A stretch of DNA of 64,000 nt, taken from Lachnospiraceae bacterium (GTDB lineage Bacteria > Bacillota > Clostridia > Lachnospirales > Lachnospiraceae). The notes under the pieces were generated by a model. The model worked only from the letters and a program-made list of their open reading frames with translations, did not search any database and was not told the DNA's origin. Every line of letters begins with the position of its first letter. Within the stretch, counting starts at the first letter, position 1. Made by a program: the position numbers and the translations under genes. Location of the stretch: NCBI GenBank assembly GCA_017557525.1, contig JAFYYN010000043.1, forward strand, positions 62,001 to 126,000, written 5' to 3'. Positions 17,939-25,572 of the stretch are shown here, piece by piece.

Positions 17939-18940
17939 TTATATAACTGCATCTCTTACAGCGTTAACCTTCTTTACGAGCTCTGCGTATTCCTCGGGTT
18001 TAAGTGACTGAGCACCGTCGCAGAGTGCATGTATAGGATCATTATGTACCTCTATGATCAGACCGTCAGCTCCGCATGCTGCTGCCGAAAGTGCCATAGG
18101 AGGTACCATCCTTGCGATACCTGTTGCATGGCTCGGATCAACGATTACAGGCAGATGTGAAAGCTCGTGGAGCATCGGCACAGCTGAAAGATCCAGAGTA
18201 TTTCTCATGTAGTCACTGTATGTACGGATGCCTCTCTCGCAAAGTATAACCTGCTCATTTCCGCTTGCCATGATATACTCTGCGCTCATCAGGAGTTCCT
18301 TTAAAGTATTGGCAAGACCGCGCTTAAGAAGGATGGGCTTTCCGATGTGTCCTAATTCCTTTAGGAGATCAAAATTCTGCATATTTCTTGCGCCGACCTG
18401 CAACACATCAACATCATCAAACAGAGGCAGATCCGAAACACTCATGATTTCGGTAACTATAGGAAGACCGGTCTCTTTTCTTGCTATTCTTAAAAGTTCA
18501 AGACCCTCAGCCTTTAAGCCCTGGAAATCATAGGGGGAAGTACGGGGCTTGAAAGCGCCTCCTCTTAAAAGATTTGCGCCTGCTGCCTTAACAGCCTTTG
18601 CGATACCAACTATCTGATCTTCAGACTCAACCGAGCAGGGACCTGCGATCATGGCAAAATTACCGCCGCCAATCTTAACATCTCCAACATTTACAATAGT
18701 GTCATCGGGATGGAACTGTCTGTTTACACACTTAAAAGTATCGGTAACTCTCTTTACAGAGTCAACTATGTCAAGGCTTCCGATCAGATCAACATCAACC
18801 TTGCTGGTATCTCCGATAAGACCCAAAACTGTCTGGTACTCGCCTACAGAAATATGGATACCGAGACCCATACCCTTAAGCCATTCAATAAGCTGATCCT
18901 GTTTTGCCTTGTTTGCTTCCTTCTTTAATACTACTATCAT
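17939..18940 (-). CDS. aroF: 3-deoxy-7-phosphoheptulonate (DAHP) synthase, type I beta with N-terminal regulatory domain
   Basis: First committed step of aromatic synthesis, condensing phosphoenolpyruvate and erythrose 4-phosphate. Residues 1-~68 form the ferredoxin-like regulatory domain of the Thermotoga-type enzyme, where tyrosine and sometimes phenylalanine bind as feedback inhibitors. The catalytic barrel follows: MIAGPCSVES, LLRGGAFKPRTSPYDFQG, EIMSV, QVGARNMQNF, LLKRGL, CERGIRTY and PVIVDPSHATG. 333 residues is typical. ATG 18940 has GGAAAGGA nine bases upstream. First structural gene after a leader peptide and terminator, so flux appears controlled both allosterically and by attenuation. 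Confidence 0.96.
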   Translation of the reverse strand: MIVVLKKEANKAKQDQLIEWLKGMGLGIHISVGEYQTVLGLIGDTSKVDVDLIGSLDIVDSVKRVTDTFKCVNRQFHPDDTIVNVGDVKIGGGNFAMIAGPCSVESEDQIVGIAKAVKAAGANLLRGGAFKPRTSPYDFQGLKAEGLELLRIARKETGLPIVTEIMSVSDLPLFDDVDVLQVGARNMQNFDLLKELGHIGKPILLKRGLANTLKELLMSAEYIMASGNEQVILCERGIRTYSDYMRNTLDLSAVPMLHELSHLPVIVDPSHATGIARMVPPMALSAAACGADGLIIEVHNDPIHALCDGAQSLKPEEYAELVKKVNAVRDAVI

Positions 18941-19024
18941 TTTATTATCCTTTCCGCAGGGTTTTAGCTACCTGCAATCAACATTTACAAATCTAAAAAC
19001 CCAGACTCTATGATTTTCCACTCC

Positions 19025-19061
19025 AAAAAAATTAAAAGCGGAACAGGTTAACCTGCTCCGC
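19025..19061 (-). terminator. Attenuator terminator upstream of aroF
   Basis: On the minus strand GCGGAGCAGG and CCTGTTCCGC pair over 10 bp (one G-U) around a TTAA loop, directly followed by TTTTAATTTTTTT. It lies about 50 bases after the leader-peptide stop and about 85 bases before the aroF start. Most transcripts from the promoter should therefore end here unless read-through is favoured. Confidence 0.88.
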
Positions 19062-19112
19062 ATCTATTCATGAACTTATTTTCTTCATGTACCTATGCAT
19101 CACAAATTAACC

Positions 19113-19178
19113 TTACCTTGAGAAAGTAAAGTAGTAATAAAAATAATAATATGATGCATTGGTAAATGACTTTTTCAT
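19113..19178 (-). CDS. Tyr/Phe-rich attenuation leader peptide of the aromatic operon
   Basis: A 21-residue peptide, too short for standard gene calling, beginning MKKSFTNAS and continuing YYYFYYYFTFSR. Six Tyr and two Phe codons are contiguous, with two further Phe codons nearby. Start ATG 19178 has GGAG ten bases upstream, and the TAA stop is at 19113-19115. It lies between a consensus promoter (19242-19270) and a strong terminator (19025-19061) ahead of DAHP synthase and tyrA. That is the textbook arrangement of amino-acid attenuation: shortage of charged tRNA-Tyr or tRNA-Phe stalls the ribosome on this run and should favour read-through. The codon run and signals are seen directly; the mechanism is inferred. 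Confidence 0.88.
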   Translation of the reverse strand: MKKSFTNASYYYFYYYFTFSR

Positions 19179-19197
19179 TTGAAATTATCTCCATCCT

Positions 19198-19223
19198 GCA
19201 AAGGCTTTCCACAAAGCATTTGC
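19198..19223 (-). promoter_or_regulatory. 5' hairpin of the aromatic leader RNA
   Basis: On the minus strand GCAAA/TTTGC and GCTTT/AAAGC form a stem with one mismatch and a GTGG loop, between the predicted transcript start and the leader-peptide ribosome site. It may act as a pause or stability hairpin. Confidence 0.5.
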
Positions 19224-19241
19224 CGTTAACTAACGAAAAGA

Positions 19242-19270
19242 AGTATACCCTCCTGCTTTAAATTTGTCAA
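19242..19270 (-). promoter_or_regulatory. Consensus promoter of the aroF-tyrA-aroB-aroA-aroC operon
   Basis: TTGACA (19265-19270), 17 bases, TATACT (19242-19247) on the minus strand. Predicted start near 19235, giving a roughly 295-base leader before aroF. Confidence 0.85.
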
Positions 19271-19287
19271 GAAAATTTTTTATAGGT

Positions 19288-20601
19288 TTAGAAACCATTA
19301 AGCGGGATTTCAAAATAATGCTCAGCTACCTCATGGAAAACATCACTAGCATCGTAATAGTAGTCCATAAAATATAGTATCATCGATTCAAAGCTTTCCG
19401 GAACCTCAAAAGCATATTTTAAATAATTTATCGAATTGTCCTGAATCAGTGTTTCATCATGAGCTAAACCATCCACATGCGATTCTTCATATCCGTATGC
19501 AGGGCTGTAATCGTCATCCCAGAATACGCAGAAATCCTCACTGAACAGGTAAAAATCACCGACATTAAGTCCCACTGTATCAATACACATGCTGACGATT
19601 GCAAATTTATATCCCTCATGTGACTCAGCGTCACCTAGTTTGTCAACTGTTTCAACACCTGTTATTTTCATATTAAAGAAACAGGTTTCTGCCGAAAGGT
19701 CGTCGGACTTATGATAATATGCCGGCACATCTTCATCCGCTGCCTGCGTTACCTCAGGTTTTTCTTCATATGTAACATTTGAAACTGTCCCTGCATTTAT
19801 CTGAGCCAGGAAGCTTTCTGAAGAATGGGCGTACATAATGGAGTTATCCTGGGTTGATGCCATATGGATACCAACCACTTCACCGTATTCATTAACTATT
19901 GGCCCGCCGCTACCACCGGTCGTATCATAGTTTTTGGTTAATTTGAAACTCATTTCTCCGTTCACATCTAAAACGGCAAGGCCTTCATATACGCAATTTT
20001 CATTTAGATTATCACCCTTCCAGAGACTTGCAAGAAGATACAGCTTGTCTCCCATTTTTAAAGTATGGGTAGACAGGGGAAGTGTCTTTAAATTCTCAGA
20101 ATTATAAAGAGTAAATGCCGCAACATCCTTATTAATCTGAGGTACAGCTGCTGCGTCCTCTATCACGATGCAGTTCTTAAGGCTTGCGCCGGTCGTGGTT
20201 TTACTTTTAGCCTCAGTGATGGTACCGCCCTGTACAAAGTTAGGGAGATCCTTTCCCTTAAAAGTCCCCTCTTCCCCGTCAGGTACAAGGTAATGGAAAG
20301 CGGTAACAAGTATCTTCCCGCCAAACTTATCAGAATCCATAATAAAAGATGTGCCTGCAGAAAAATCGCCCTCTGTTGAAGTATACCAGTGAACATTATA
20401 AACATTTTCCGCAGCCAGCTTTTCAATATCACTAAATGAAAGCTTGTTTTCGTCCTGTGTAACTTCTATCGGAGTGGTCGCTGCATCCGTAGTCTTTGGT
20501 TCATCGGCAGGCAATTGCTTAGATGATGAACAGGCTGACATGATCAGCGAAAGGGTTATGAATAAGCCTGTTAATAGTTTTTTACATTTGTTATGTCTCA
20601 T
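19288..20601 (-). CDS. Trypsin-like serine protease domain lipoprotein
   Basis: A 437-residue exported lipoprotein: signal peptide with lipobox LIMSAC, the lipidated Cys being residue 24, then a Ser/Lys/Thr-rich linker. Residues ~70-265 form a chymotrypsin-fold domain with a plausible triad: His 103 in VTAFHYL, Asp 159 in NKDVAAF, and Ser 231 in TTGGSGGPIVN. After residue ~290 comes a beta-rich acidic domain I do not recognise. Cleavage activity is plausible from the intact GGSGGP motif but not proven; it could be a binding module. No partner gene is obvious. Upstream are A/T-rich sequences and, divergently, the DUF362 gene. Confidence 0.75.
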   Translation of the reverse strand: MRHNKCKKLLTGLFITLSLIMSACSSSKQLPADEPKTTDAATTPIEVTQDENKLSFSDIEKLAAENVYNVHWYTSTEGDFSAGTSFIMDSDKFGGKILVTAFHYLVPDGEEGTFKGKDLPNFVQGGTITEAKSKTTTGASLKNCIVIEDAAAVPQINKDVAAFTLYNSENLKTLPLSTHTLKMGDKLYLLASLWKGDNLNENCVYEGLAVLDVNGEMSFKLTKNYDTTGGSGGPIVNEYGEVVGIHMASTQDNSIMYAHSSESFLAQINAGTVSNVTYEEKPEVTQAADEDVPAYYHKSDDLSAETCFFNMKITGVETVDKLGDAESHEGYKFAIVSMCIDTVGLNVGDFYLFSEDFCVFWDDDYSPAYGYEESHVDGLAHDETLIQDNSINYLKYAFEVPESFESMILYFMDYYYDASDVFHEVAEHYFEIPLNGF

Positions 20602-20777
20602 ATCCTGGTAACTCTCCCGTAAGGAGTTCCTTTCTCATTCTTGATTTTTTATTCAAATCGTTTTTAATAAATTCATTTTTAACAAAACCATTTTTAAGGA
20701 AATTTACTTGAATAAAAATATGCCATATTTAAAGAAAATTTTCAAGTGGTCAAATTGGAATTTTGTGATTTTTAAGC

Positions 20778-20806
20778 TTGAAACAGGCGGAATTTTGTGA
20801 TATACA
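20778..20806 (+). promoter_or_regulatory. Probable promoter of the DUF362 gene
   Basis: TTGAAA, 17 bases, TATACA on the plus strand. The 282-base divergent region (20602-20883) otherwise holds A/T-rich sequence and two copies of GGAATTTTGTGAT, at about 20757 and 20789; the second lies within this promoter. Confidence 0.6.
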
Positions 20807-20883
20807 AATTTTAAAGGGTATGCTCTACTTCCTCTTTTGGCACTGATAAACAATGAACCCCATATAGAAATCGGAGAAACAGG

Positions 20884-22053
20884 ATGGCAGATAAAAAATC
20901 AAAGGTCATAGCAATCCCCTGTGACAGCTATGATGAAGAAAAAGTATATAAATGTATAAAGACCGGCTTATCACAGCTTGGCGGTTTTGAAAGCATCGTT
21001 GGGGCTGAAGAAAAGATACTCGTTAAGCCCAATCTGCTGTCTGCGTCAGTACCGGATAAAGCTATAGCCACACATCCGTCCGTGCTCAAGGGTGTGCTGA
21101 GGCTGCTTAACGAACGGGGATGTACAGATGTAAAAATAGGAGATTCTCCCGGACACGGGAGTTGTGAAGGCGCGCTTAAAACACTTGGACTCAAGGAAGA
21201 TGAAATATACGGTGCAAGGTTTACACCTATGTCTGAAAATGTTCATGTAGATTTCCCGGAGGGAGAAACCTGTAAAGAGTTTGATTTCTGTAAAGAAATA
21301 GTTGAGAGTGACGCCATAATAAATGTCTGCAAGATGAAAACCCATGCATTGGAGCGTATTACAGGCGCCGTGAAAAATGTATACGGCTTTGTTTGCGGAT
21401 ACAGGAAAGCTGCAGGGCATGTCAAATTTCCAAATGATACAGTTTTTGCAAGGATGCTTGCCGATATCCACAGATGCACCCATCCGAGGATACATATCAT
21501 GGATGGTATCATGGCCATGGAGGGAAACGGTCCCGGAGCAGGCACACCTACTCCTATGAATATGATACTGATTTCCTTTGACCCTGTGGCGTTAGACACC
21601 GTATTCTGCTATTTAGTAAATCTCAACCCTGAGCTTGTACCCACCAATTCTCAAGGGTACCGTATCGGCATCGGCACGGATAGGGACGACGAGATAGAGA
21701 TCATACTCTGCGATGGTTCAGAAGCTAAGATTATAGAAAAGAATGAGCTTTTTGACCGTTATGGGAACGGAGCTTTTGATGTAGGCAGAGAAAAGCCTAA
21801 GAATACTTTCCTTATGAAATACTCCGGCTTTATGACTAAACTTGCCAGAAGACCGGTTATAGATACGGAGAAGTGTGTAAAATGCGGTATCTGTGTGGAC
21901 CATTGCCCCGTACCCGGTAAAGCAGTAGATTTTAAAAACGGAAAAACATCTCCACCGGTCTATGACTATAAGAAATGTATCCGTTGTTACTGCTGTCAGG
22001 AAATGTGCCCTCAGAAAGCTATCAGTCCCCAAAAAGGATTGCTACGCAGATAA
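20884..22053 (+). CDS. DUF362 domain protein with two 4Fe-4S clusters
   Basis: A 389-residue cytoplasmic iron-sulfur protein. The N-terminal ~300 residues are a DUF362 domain (LVKPNLLS, IGDSPGHGS, CKMKTHALERITGAVKNVYGFV, MDGIMAMEGNGPGAGTP, ISFDPVALDTVFC). The C-terminus carries two ferredoxin motifs, CVKCGICVDHCP and CIRCYCCQEMCP. Such proteins are widespread in anaerobes and presumed redox proteins with no settled substrate. It is a single gene with its own promoter and a bidirectional terminator shared with the alcohol dehydrogenase. Confidence 0.9.
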   Translation: MADKKSKVIAIPCDSYDEEKVYKCIKTGLSQLGGFESIVGAEEKILVKPNLLSASVPDKAIATHPSVLKGVLRLLNERGCTDVKIGDSPGHGSCEGALKTLGLKEDEIYGARFTPMSENVHVDFPEGETCKEFDFCKEIVESDAIINVCKMKTHALERITGAVKNVYGFVCGYRKAAGHVKFPNDTVFARMLADIHRCTHPRIHIMDGIMAMEGNGPGAGTPTPMNMILISFDPVALDTVFCYLVNLNPELVPTNSQGYRIGIGTDRDDEIEIILCDGSEAKIIEKNELFDRYGNGAFDVGREKPKNTFLMKYSGFMTKLARRPVIDTEKCVKCGICVDHCPVPGKAVDFKNGKTSPPVYDYKKCIRCYCCQEMCPQKAISPQKGLLRR

Positions 22054-22112
22054 ATTTTTATTCAAAACGATTTTATAAAAATTATTTGTTACAACATGCG
22101 ATTAAAAACTAA

Positions 22113-22148
22113 GGAGACAGAGAGAAAATCATCCCTCTGTCTCCTTTT
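22113..22148. terminator. Bidirectional terminator between convergent genes
   Basis: GGAGACAGAG (22113-22122) pairs with CTCTGTCTCC (22135-22144). TTTTGTTTG follows on the plus strand, and a TTAGTTTTTAAT tract flanks it on the minus strand. Confidence 0.85.
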
Positions 22149-22159
22149 GTTTGTGATAT

Positions 22160-23338
22160 TTATTTACTTGCCCTATATATAGCCAGCATATCTTCTTCAT
22201 ATAACAGCTTTGCCGAACCCATGGATCCACCAACTCCGACCGCACATTTATGTGCCATTTCCTTTAAGTCGTCTTCTGTTGCATTTACTCCAAGTTCCCT
22301 TAAGTTTGTCGGCATTTTGATCTGGCGATAGAAATCCTCAACTGCCTCGATACCCTTTAAAGCAATCTCCTCATCCGAGCCCTTATTTTCAACGCCCATA
22401 ACATTTAACGCAAACTTTTTAAATCTCGGCAGACAGTTTTTGTATACATATCTTGCCCAGCTGCCCCAGATAGCAGCAAGCCCTGCGCCATGTGCCACGT
22501 CATAAAGACCGCCGAGCTCATGCTCAAGCTTATGTGTCATCCAGTCTCCGCCATCATTTCCACAGCCTGTAAGACCATTGTGAGCGAGGCTGCCTGCCCA
22601 CATAACCTCAGCTCTCGCATCATAGTTCTTTGGATCCTTAGCAAGTATCAGCGCATTTTCCTTTACAGTCCTTAACAACCCTTCAGCCAGTGCGTCGGTT
22701 ATCTCCATGTTTCCGCCGTTTGTAAAATATCTTTCCATGGTATGCATCATGATATCAGTACAGCCGCAGGCAGTCTGGTAATCCGGTAAAGTCATGGTAA
22801 GCTCAGGATTCATAATGGCAAACTTAGGCCTGCAGTAGTCACTGCTGTATCCTCGCTTTATCAAACCTTCTTCCTTTGTGATAACGGAAGAGTCACTCAT
22901 TTCGCTTCCGGTAGCGGCTAATGTAAGGATTACTCCGAGAGGCAGGCATGCGGTAGCTTTTCTCTTGTAATCATAGAAATCCCATACGTCACCTTCGTTT
23001 GTAACTCCGTATCCAATTGCTTTAGCAGAGTCTATTGCGCTGCCTCCACCTACAGCAAGGAGAAAATCAACGCCCTCCTTTTTACACAGCTCGATCCCTT
23101 CATATACAAGGCTTAAGTGCGGGTTTGGTACTGCTCCGCCTAGAGTAACATATGCTATTCCGGCTTCATCTAAAAGATCTGTTATTTTCTTTAAAAGTCC
23201 CGAGCGGATAACGCTGCCTCCGCCATAATGGATAAGTACCTTCTTTCCACCAAATTCCTTTATAAGTTCAGCTGTCTGTAATTCGGTATCTTTACCGAAA
23301 ACTACCTTTGTGGGCGTGTAATACTTGAAATTAAACAT
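22160..23338 (-). CDS. Iron-containing alcohol dehydrogenase (butanol dehydrogenase type)
   Basis: A 392-residue group III alcohol dehydrogenase that reduces aldehydes with NAD(P)H during fermentation. The nucleotide site shows GGGSVIRSG and LAVGGGSAIDSAKA. Metal ligands are in DIMMHTMERYF and HKLEHELGGLYDVAHGAGLA. I place the start at the ATG beginning MFNFKYYTPTKVVFG (23338), because it follows AAAGGAGG and fits the family; an in-frame extension of 22 codons is not supported by a ribosome site. Closest type appears to be BdhA/YqhD; the substrate range is not determinable here. Confidence 0.92.
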   Translation of the reverse strand: MFNFKYYTPTKVVFGKDTELQTAELIKEFGGKKVLIHYGGGSVIRSGLLKKITDLLDEAGIAYVTLGGAVPNPHLSLVYEGIELCKKEGVDFLLAVGGGSAIDSAKAIGYGVTNEGDVWDFYDYKRKATACLPLGVILTLAATGSEMSDSSVITKEEGLIKRGYSSDYCRPKFAIMNPELTMTLPDYQTACGCTDIMMHTMERYFTNGGNMEITDALAEGLLRTVKENALILAKDPKNYDARAEVMWAGSLAHNGLTGCGNDGGDWMTHKLEHELGGLYDVAHGAGLAAIWGSWARYVYKNCLPRFKKFALNVMGVENKGSDEEIALKGIEAVEDFYRQIKMPTNLRELGVNATEDDLKEMAHKCAVGVGGSMGSAKLLYEEDMLAIYRASK

Positions 23339-23449
23339 ATGTCTTTGAACCTCCTTTAAATTTTCTTTAAGGTTATGATACCATAACTGTTTTTGTATTA
23401 TCAATATAGGGGCACTGTATTATCTTGCTACCATGAGTTTACAAATATA

Positions 23450-23478
23450 TAGCATTTTCCACCAAAATATGATAAAAT
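23450..23478 (+). promoter_or_regulatory. TAGCAT-type extended -10 promoter, copy 1
   Basis: TAGCAT (23450-23455), 17 bases, TAAAAT (23473-23478) preceded by TATGA (extended -10 TGn). It shares an exact ~25-base A/T-rich block (23437-23461) with the promoter at 34180-34221. Confidence 0.55.
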
Positions 23479-23502
23479 AAGCATATTGTTGAGGTGGATA
23501 AA

Positions 23503-24303
23503 ATGGCTAAGATAGAAAAATGTATTACAGACAGCTTTGAAATGAGTTATTTCAGGTTTGGGGAAGGCCCTGAAACTCTGGTTATCATCCCCGGGCTGAG
23601 TGCCAAAAGCGTGATGGGCGCGGCGGATGCAATAATTGAAGAATACAAGATTATGAAAGATGACTTCACTGTATACGTAATAGACCGCAGGGAGAGTTTT
23701 CCTCCTGCATATCCTATACACGAGATGGCTGAGGATACCGTAACTGTGCTTAATAAATTGGGTCTCAAAAATATATGCCTTTTCGGGACATCACAAGGCG
23801 GGATGATATCGATGGATATAGCAATTAATCATCCCGGGCTTGTTAAGAAATTGGTGCTCGGTTCTACCTCAGCTCATGTTACTCCCAAGCAGTTGACACT
23901 CATTGATGAATGGATAGATTACGCCAAAAAGGGTGACCGGGAGAATCTGTTCCTGCGTTTTGGAGAAGCTGTCTATAGCCGTAACGTCTTTGAACAATAC
24001 AGAGATTATTTTATTGAAACCAGTAAGACCGTCACAAATGAGGAGTTAAAAAAGTTCATCATCGGCGCGGAAAACATTAGAGATTTTAACCTATCGGACA
24101 GGATCAAGGATATACAATGTCCCACTTTTGTTATAGGGGATTATAATGACGATGTCCTTGATGCCGATGCAACAATGGAAATAGCTGAAAATCTGGATTA
24201 CAGACCCGATTTCAAGATGTATATGTATATTGGGTACGGTCACGCGGCATATGATACTGCACCTGATTACAGAAAGCGTGTCAGGGATTTCCTGGTAGAA
24301 TGA
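23503..24303 (+). CDS. Alpha/beta hydrolase
   Basis: A 266-residue alpha/beta-hydrolase fold protein. The nucleophile elbow GTSQGGM carries the catalytic Ser, the oxyanion region is LVIIPGLSAKS, an acid is likely in GDYNDDVLD, and the His is in YGHAAYDTAPDY. The ATG at 23503 is preferred over an upstream in-frame GTG because GAGGTGG lies at the right distance. Substrate unknown; sequence features resemble general esterases or hydrolases. Single gene with a terminator at its 3' end and a promoter sharing an unusual motif with ybaK and the histidine kinase. Confidence 0.85.
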   Translation: MAKIEKCITDSFEMSYFRFGEGPETLVIIPGLSAKSVMGAADAIIEEYKIMKDDFTVYVIDRRESFPPAYPIHEMAEDTVTVLNKLGLKNICLFGTSQGGMISMDIAINHPGLVKKLVLGSTSAHVTPKQLTLIDEWIDYAKKGDRENLFLRFGEAVYSRNVFEQYRDYFIETSKTVTNEELKKFIIGAENIRDFNLSDRIKDIQCPTFVIGDYNDDVLDADATMEIAENLDYRPDFKMYMYIGYGHAAYDTAPDYRKRVRDFLVE

Positions 24304-24342
24304 ATTTCACCGTGTACCACATTATTAACTCAATCTCCCGAA

Positions 24343-24374
24343 AAAGCCGGGTACATTTAGTTGCACCCGGCTTT
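24343..24374. terminator. Bidirectional terminator between convergent genes
   Basis: AAAGCCGGGT pairs with ACCCGGCTTT around a 12-base loop. CGTTTT follows on plus and a TTTTTCGGG tract on minus. Confidence 0.85.
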
Positions 24375-24378
24375 CGTT

Positions 24379-25572
24379 TTACTCAACCACAGTAATTATC
24401 TCTGAAAGCATATAGTTAAACAACGGATAAGATGTATTCTGGTTCTCGATATATCCTTTGCTTAAATCATAGGTATCAGAGGGATTATCAGGGTTTTCGC
24501 CGATGTAATTGCCCTTAAAAACAAAATCAACTTTACCCTTTTTAAACTGCGCTATTGCGCTGTTAATAGCATTTTCTGTCCCGGGAGCGGCAACCTGCAG
24601 ATTAAGATCAACCATCTCTACCCAGCCTTTATCAAAGCCGGCAGACACGTCCGTACCGTGTATATTTCCTTTTACAACAGACTCTATGCTCTTATCCTTT
24701 TTTACTGCCTCAACTGCAGCAAGTACATACGGTTCCCAGCAAACCCTAGATGTAACTAAGGATGCTGCGGGAGCTACCTCAGACATACTCTGATTGAAAC
24801 CAACAAAGCATACCTCTTTTTTCTGTGAAGCTTCCTCACATGCAATAGCAGGTCCTATTGTATCAGTATGCTGTGAAATGATCACACATCCGTCATCAAT
24901 AAGTTTTTGTGCTGCACTTTTCTCCTGAGCGTAGCTGCTCCAGGTATCTGTATAACAAACCCGCATTGTAGCCTGCGGAACCACAGACCTGATGCCAAGT
25001 ATAAAAGCAGTATAACCTGAGATAACCTCGGAAGTAGGAAATGCAGCCACAAAACCAACCAGAGCCTGATCTTCGGTAATAAGTCCATCGGAGATCATCT
25101 GCTTTATCTTCATACCGGCTGCTATACCACTTACATAACGGCCCTGATAAGCCTCACCCTTAAATGTATGATAATTTTCAGGTACTGTCTTGCCGTTCAT
25201 ATCCATGTAAGAAGTCTGACAAAACTGGACATCAGGATAGCTTGACGCAAGCTGCATTACCAGTTCACTGTAACCGTTAAAGAAGATAATATCGCAACCC
25301 TTAGAAGCCAGATCACGCAGGGGCTCTTCCATCTCATCGTCAAGTACATTACTGCAGGTCAGGATTTCAATGCTTTCACCGTATTTCTTTTCCAGAGCAT
25401 CTTTTGCCAAAGAGAAGTTATAGGTATATGGAGTACTTTCGTCATTGTCATAAATAAAGCCAACCTTCAGATTTTCTTTTCCGCCTGAAAGGTTCAAAAG
25501 TTTTAAGCATCCGATAAAAGCAGCCAGCATGACTACACAGGTCAGTACTGTTGTAATATACACTCTCTTCAC
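24379..25572 (-). CDS. BMP family (PnrA-like) substrate-binding protein
   Basis: A 397-residue exported or membrane-anchored periplasmic-binding-type protein. The N-terminal hydrophobic segment (about 4-24) contains a Cys at 22 but no clean lipobox. The fold signature is that of basic membrane protein/PnrA sensors: VGFIYDNDESTPYTYNFSLAKDALEKKYG, DIIFFNGYSELVMQLA, QTSYMDMNG, YQGRYVSGIAAGMK, VGFVAAFPTSEVISGYTAFILG, DDGCVIISQHTDTIGPA. Relatives bind purine nucleosides. There is no permease or ATPase beside it. Instead its ATG overlaps the stop of the giant HD-GYP sensor by four bases, suggesting it presents a ligand to that sensor rather than feeding a transporter. Confidence 0.85.
   Translation of the reverse strand: MKRVYITTVLTCVVMLAAFIGCLKLLNLSGGKENLKVGFIYDNDESTPYTYNFSLAKDALEKKYGESIEILTCSNVLDDEMEEPLRDLASKGCDIIFFNGYSELVMQLASSYPDVQFCQTSYMDMNGKTVPENYHTFKGEAYQGRYVSGIAAGMKIKQMISDGLITEDQALVGFVAAFPTSEVISGYTAFILGIRSVVPQATMRVCYTDTWSSYAQEKSAAQKLIDDGCVIISQHTDTIGPAIACEEASQKKEVCFVGFNQSMSEVAPAASLVTSRVCWEPYVLAAVEAVKKDKSIESVVKGNIHGTDVSAGFDKGWVEMVDLNLQVAAPGTENAINSAIAQFKKGKVDFVFKGNYIGENPDNPSDTYDLSKGYIENQNTSYPLFNYMLSEIITVVE

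Noticed and set aside
19077-19190. A second frame over the aromatic leader beginning MEIISNEKV and containing a Leu-rich stretch
   Set aside because: Its ATG overlaps the GGAG used by the 21-codon leader, and the Tyr/Phe run in the other frame is far more distinctive for an aromatic operon.
18941-19287. T-box riboswitch upstream of aroF
   Set aside because: No TGGNACCGCG-type antiterminator sequence or Stem I motifs are present. The leader peptide explains the terminator.
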